Shown piece after piece: positions 60,416-64,000 of a stretch of 64,000 nucleotides of DNA. The position numbers and the translations under genes are program-made. The notes under the pieces are model-generated. The model saw nothing but the letters and a program-made list of their open reading frames with translations, had not been told where the DNA came from and ran no database searches. Source of the stretch: Tetrastigma voinierianum (lineage: Eukaryota; Streptophyta; Magnoliopsida; Vitales; Vitaceae). Numbering within the stretch: position 1 is the first letter of the stretch; every line of letters starts with the position of its first letter. The stretch is from assembly GCA_016808115.1 (NCBI GenBank), contig JAEQBH010000999.1, positions 186,001-250,000 on the forward strand, written 5' to 3'.

Positions 60416-61835
60416 AATAAAATTTTAGGCTCTTGTTCATTTTATTATCCAATTCCCTAAGGTCCTAATTCATAACCTTAGTATTCAGCCTTTGATCCTA
60501 TACGCATTACACCATGCATATAATTTCGTACGCAACTACCGCGCAATCACCATTTCAAATTAGCTAACCCAATACGCATCTCTAAGGCATAACCATGCCC
60601 CAGATATTAATCATACACATAACTCAAGGTATACGCAATCAATTTCGTTTAAAAATATTGTTTTCAATCTAAATTTTATTTTCAAAATTTTATTTTTGAA
60701 AATTTTATTTTTCGAAATTTTTATATCAAATTTTATTTGATTTTTATTTAATTTAAAATTTTTTTTTTTCGAAAATTTTATTTTACGACGCAATTGTTCA
60801 TTTCTAATGACCAGAAAATACCGAGTCAAACAGGGTCAAAAACTGAGTCAGGCGCACCTAAACACCCAACCTGGCCCAGCTGCACGCCCAGGCCGCGCCC
60901 AGGCCGCCCAGCCGGCCGTGCCCCGCGCGCCTGCCGCGCCCCGCGCGCCTGCCTGCCGCGCGCCCGTGCCGCCCGCCTGCAGCGCGTGCTCGCCTGCCGC
61001 GCGCCCCTGCCGCGCGCCTGCCCAGTGTTCGCTTGCCGCGCGCGCCCCGCGCGCCCGCTCGCCCAGCGCCCCAGCGCCCAGCGCCCGTGCGCCCGCTCGC
61101 CCTGCGCGCCCAGCGCCCTGCGCGCCCAGCGCCCAGCGCCCGCTCGCCCTGCGCCCAGCGCCCCAGCGCCCAGCGCCCGTGCGCCCGCTCAACCTGCGCC
61201 CGCGCGCCCATGCCGCCTGCGCCGTGCCGCGCGCCCCACCTTACAGCCCCGTGCCTAGCCCATGCCCGTACAGCCCAGCCTTAAGCTCAGCTGGGCAGTA
61301 TCTATCCAGGTTCTGGGTACCAAAAAAAAATTTTTTTTTCATTTTTATTTCACTGGAAAATCAAAAATAAGCATTTATTTATTTTCTTCCATTTTCCAGT
61401 ACACCAATAAATTTATTAAAATTTATTTCATCTATATTATTATTATTATTATTATTATTTTTTCATTCCCAACAAACCAAATAAATTGCTTAAATTTATT
61501 TCATTTATTTTCTTGTTCCAGTTTACATGCTAAACCTCAGCCATGCTTCCACACGCCCGAAGTGCGCTATATCTACCTAAGCACACAAACATTCACATCA
61601 CACATACCACATGTCATACACACCAAAAACATACATACAACCATTCATCAATCAACATGTTATAAACATCAATCATACCATCACATGATCACAATCAAAA
61701 CACATGCAGTGTTCTAATTTCTCTCTCGTGCCTTCCTAGGTAATCTCATACCTAACCTACATCATACCACACCGAGTGGTGATGGATACCCTAACCCGAG
61801 CTCCCTAGGTATTCGTATACCCAGTTTCCATACTG
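60416..61835 (-). other. E4 untranslated leader (remainder)
   Basis: Matches 37,560-38,883 of E1: AT-rich words around TTTTCAATCTAAATTTTATT, the GC-rich tract, palindromes AATAAATT ... AATTTATTT near 61,409 and 61,480, and a worn primer-binding site next to the LTR at 61,815-61,835. Confidence 0.72.
60848..61290 (-). repeat. GC-rich leader tract of E4, expanded
   Basis: The same tract as 37,979-38,325, but about 95 bases longer because a unit holding GCCCAGCGCCCCAGCGCCC is present twice (about 61,061-61,099 and 61,153-61,191). On the element strand each unit gives four G-runs of three or more with 4 base loops. Long Ala/Pro/Arg frames on both strands are composition artefacts. Confidence 0.87.
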
Positions 61836-64000
61836 CCGTGATCGGGGTCTGACTACCCGTCAACCCGCTAATACTGCGGAATGTCAGCACTGACATTTTT
61901 CACGAAAACAAGCAGCCTTTCAGACGAGCTCCTACCCAAAATACAAAATCTTCATAAAACCTGCCCCAACATCAATCACCGATTACAAACGCTCAAAGCC
62001 CAAAACCAATAATAATCACACTATATCCAAAATAGCTTATATCTTACAATATTCCAACTATATCCATAATGCAAGAGTTAATGATTTACTCTTATACAAC
62101 ACATATATTAAAATGGAGAAGCATCTCTAATACATGTAAACATTAACAAAGTCTACATCCTACTTTCTTCTAACACAAATCCCAGACGAAACGTCTCCCC
62201 GCACGCCCTAGCACTGCAGTGGGGATCCCACGACGGCAGCCAAAGCCCCGCAGGAGACCGCCCAAGCGGGCCACTCACCACCCGCAATGTTCCAATTTAA
62301 ACACACATTCACAAATTCACGATCCTACTGAACGCCTACATGACTCAACTCCGCATCCCGAGTCCTCATCGAATTTCCCACACTCCTCGCCTAAGCCTTG
62401 TGAGAATTATTATCTTATTAATGGACAACTCCTCCGATGTATATATATCAATCGGGCCATCCGACGATCGATATATATTGCTCCTCAGGACTACCTCCGA
62501 TGAATATCAATCACGTCCGACGATTGATATTTTAAGCTTATGGACTACCCTCCGATAATTAACATTTTTGGGACTATCCTCCGAACCGTCTTCTAGACTC
62601 TCTATACCACGACTAACTCCTATCTCTTAGATACCCCAAATACATACTGAATGCATTATGATGCCATTTCAATAATTCATACAACACATGCAAATATATA
62701 AACATGAATATACTTTCGCGTAAATCAAATCACACAATCGTATTATATATTATGACTCGCATATATCACATCAAATTAGCTCATGGGCTAATGATCAAAC
62801 TCATCTCAATGACCTACACACACAATTATATTCCATAATTGTGACCTCATGATAATACATAAAGCTTATGCATTAACATTTTGAAATCACACAATGGCTA
62901 AACACAATTTAATTCCATGTAATTGTGTCCACATTATTATAACTGATAAAATATTGTAATGCTTTATTTAATTCCACACAACTCAAGCCGTTCAATTCAC
63001 ACAAGTCAAATGCCCAAAACATGGATGATTTTTATCCACATTTCTTTCATTCGGGACTGTTTTGGTCCCAAATAGGAAATGGGCTGTCCACAGGCAGCCA
63101 GCCGCTATCGTCGGTTCATGCTGGTGGAACCATTCCATTCCATTTCTATCTTATAAACACCCAAGCATAATTTATTGGGCCAAATTATGATCTTAACACC
63201 TCAATTCAGTCCCCAAAACGAGAGTAGACATCCACGGGCAGCCCTCATCTATGGGTTCTAATTTTTGAAACGATTTCCGCAATAATCCCGGTCTCCTTTA
63301 ACATAAATTTAAAACAATCTCTTTAAGCAGCCCCACACTGACAGATTTTCTGGGGGTTCGGACATTAATGTCCAAAAATATTTTCCATAATTAGTCCCAT
63401 GTTTGGGACAGCCCAGCAACCATTCGGCATTTATTCATAAGCACATGATTTAAAGAAAATTCAGGTCTAAAGGGGGCCCAAGCCCCTCGGATTCTGAAGG
63501 TAAGTCTGGATAGTCAAGAATTGAAAATTCATTAATTAAGACATGTTTTGGAGATGATCGAGCTTTCAACCTCGGCGCCAGTATGAAGCAATCAACTTCA
63601 CAATGGAGTAAAAAGCTAGTGGGAGAAATTCTATCTTGGGTGTCAAAAACTACTATTCCGGGGTCCACGCGTGCTTTGCTCCAGTCGAAACGTTCCTTCT
63701 TGCTAAGTGACAGCCAGCAGTCAAAGTGAATCACTAGAAGAGAAGATTCTTCTCTCTACAAAACCTCAGAAATTGGTGTGCAAAATCTGCTTCCAAATCA
63801 CGTTTTTCCACTGCTTTGAATTGGAGAAAGACCTATTTGCTCTTTAGTTCTTTAAGTCGCTAAATCAACTCAGCTAATTCTGTTTGTCTCTTTCCAGTTT
63901 GTCGGCTATCGGCCGTCCATTTCATCGCTCTCCTCTATACCACTTATGGTACATGGTACATATTATATCGTAAACTACGACATAGAAACCGATTCTGACA
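61836..64000 (-). repeat. E4 5' LTR (2.45 kb class), truncated by window end
   Basis: Starts CGTGATCGGGGTCTGACTAC, with some bases lost against the usual edge, and follows 38,884-41,050 in order, including hairpin modules at about 62,430-62,570 and TTTTCTGGGGGTTC near 63,345. The 3' end lies beyond the window. Confidence 0.83.

Larger units (their letters stand above)
52366..64000 (-). mobile_element. E4: mosaic gypsy element (partial), cut by a solo LTR
   Basis: 3' LTR 52,366-54,803, internal 54,804-58,385 and 60,411-61,835, 5' LTR 61,836 to beyond the window end. Same LTR class and same internal rearrangement as E1. It interrupts E3 and is interrupted by the plus-strand solo LTR at 58,386-60,410. 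Confidence 0.85.

Noticed and set aside
60794..61370. Frames of 150-190 residues over the second GC-rich tract
   Set aside because: Same reason as in E1. Frames on both strands are similarly open, which points to composition and not coding.
1..64000. CRISPR arrays, tRNA, rRNA genes, bacterial operon features
   Set aside because: None seen. Repeats here are LTRs, microsatellites and short tandem units in a plant nuclear context.

Overview
This window is plant nuclear DNA: AT-rich, full of TA microsatellites, and made almost wholly of decayed transposable elements. They include Ty1/copia and Ty3/gypsy (chromodomain) LTR retrotransposons, a MITE and a PIF/Harbinger relic. The one recognisable host gene is a broken NLR disease-resistance gene. 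I see no intact protein-coding gene, rRNA, tRNA or CRISPR array. The NLR and element families fit a flowering plant; the sequence does not let me name the species.

Layout. 1-1,452: end of a plus-strand gypsy LTR with a hybrid tail. 2,222-2,608: a MITE whose empty site is represented near 23.72 kb. 4,222-14,589: a minus-strand copia element with ~0.2 kb LTRs; its reverse transcriptase is split by a 5.5 kb insertion (5,855-11,361) bounded by TG...CA and carrying no recognisable gag or pol. 16,316-19,017: minus-strand NLR pseudogene. 19-26 kb: AT-rich DNA with a (TA)n tract, a triplicated ~110 bp repeat, a Harbinger transposase remnant, an LTR fragment and small duplications.

26.25-64.0 kb is a stack of minus-strand Ty3/gypsy elements. 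E0 (gag-only relic, 26,250-27,747) is cut by E3. The 3' LTR of E3 is split (27,748-29,144 plus 48,259-48,813) by E2 (29,145-48,258). E2 is cut in its chromodomain by E1 (31,365-41,374). E3 is cut again in its gag-protease region by E4 (52,366 to beyond the window), and E4 is cut by a plus-strand solo LTR with an ATTTC target duplication (58,386-60,410). LTR lengths fall into two classes: ~2.0 kb (E2, E3, solo LTR) and ~2.45 kb (E1, E4).

The two classes differ inside. E2 and E3 follow the usual order protease, reverse transcriptase, RNase H, integrase, chromodomain. E1 and E4 share a ~1.2 kb block of gag C-terminus plus unrecognised sequence where RNase H and the integrase core should be, and carry a very GC-rich, G-quadruplex-prone leader. 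They look like a non-autonomous mosaic lineage that would need enzymes supplied by another element. This is the most interesting system in the window.

Caution: copies in 28-64 kb disagree by many small indels and substitutions, often at CpG. Some of this may be assembly error, so the frameshifts there are not all safely biological. Boundaries were set by eye and carry an uncertainty of a few to tens of bases.
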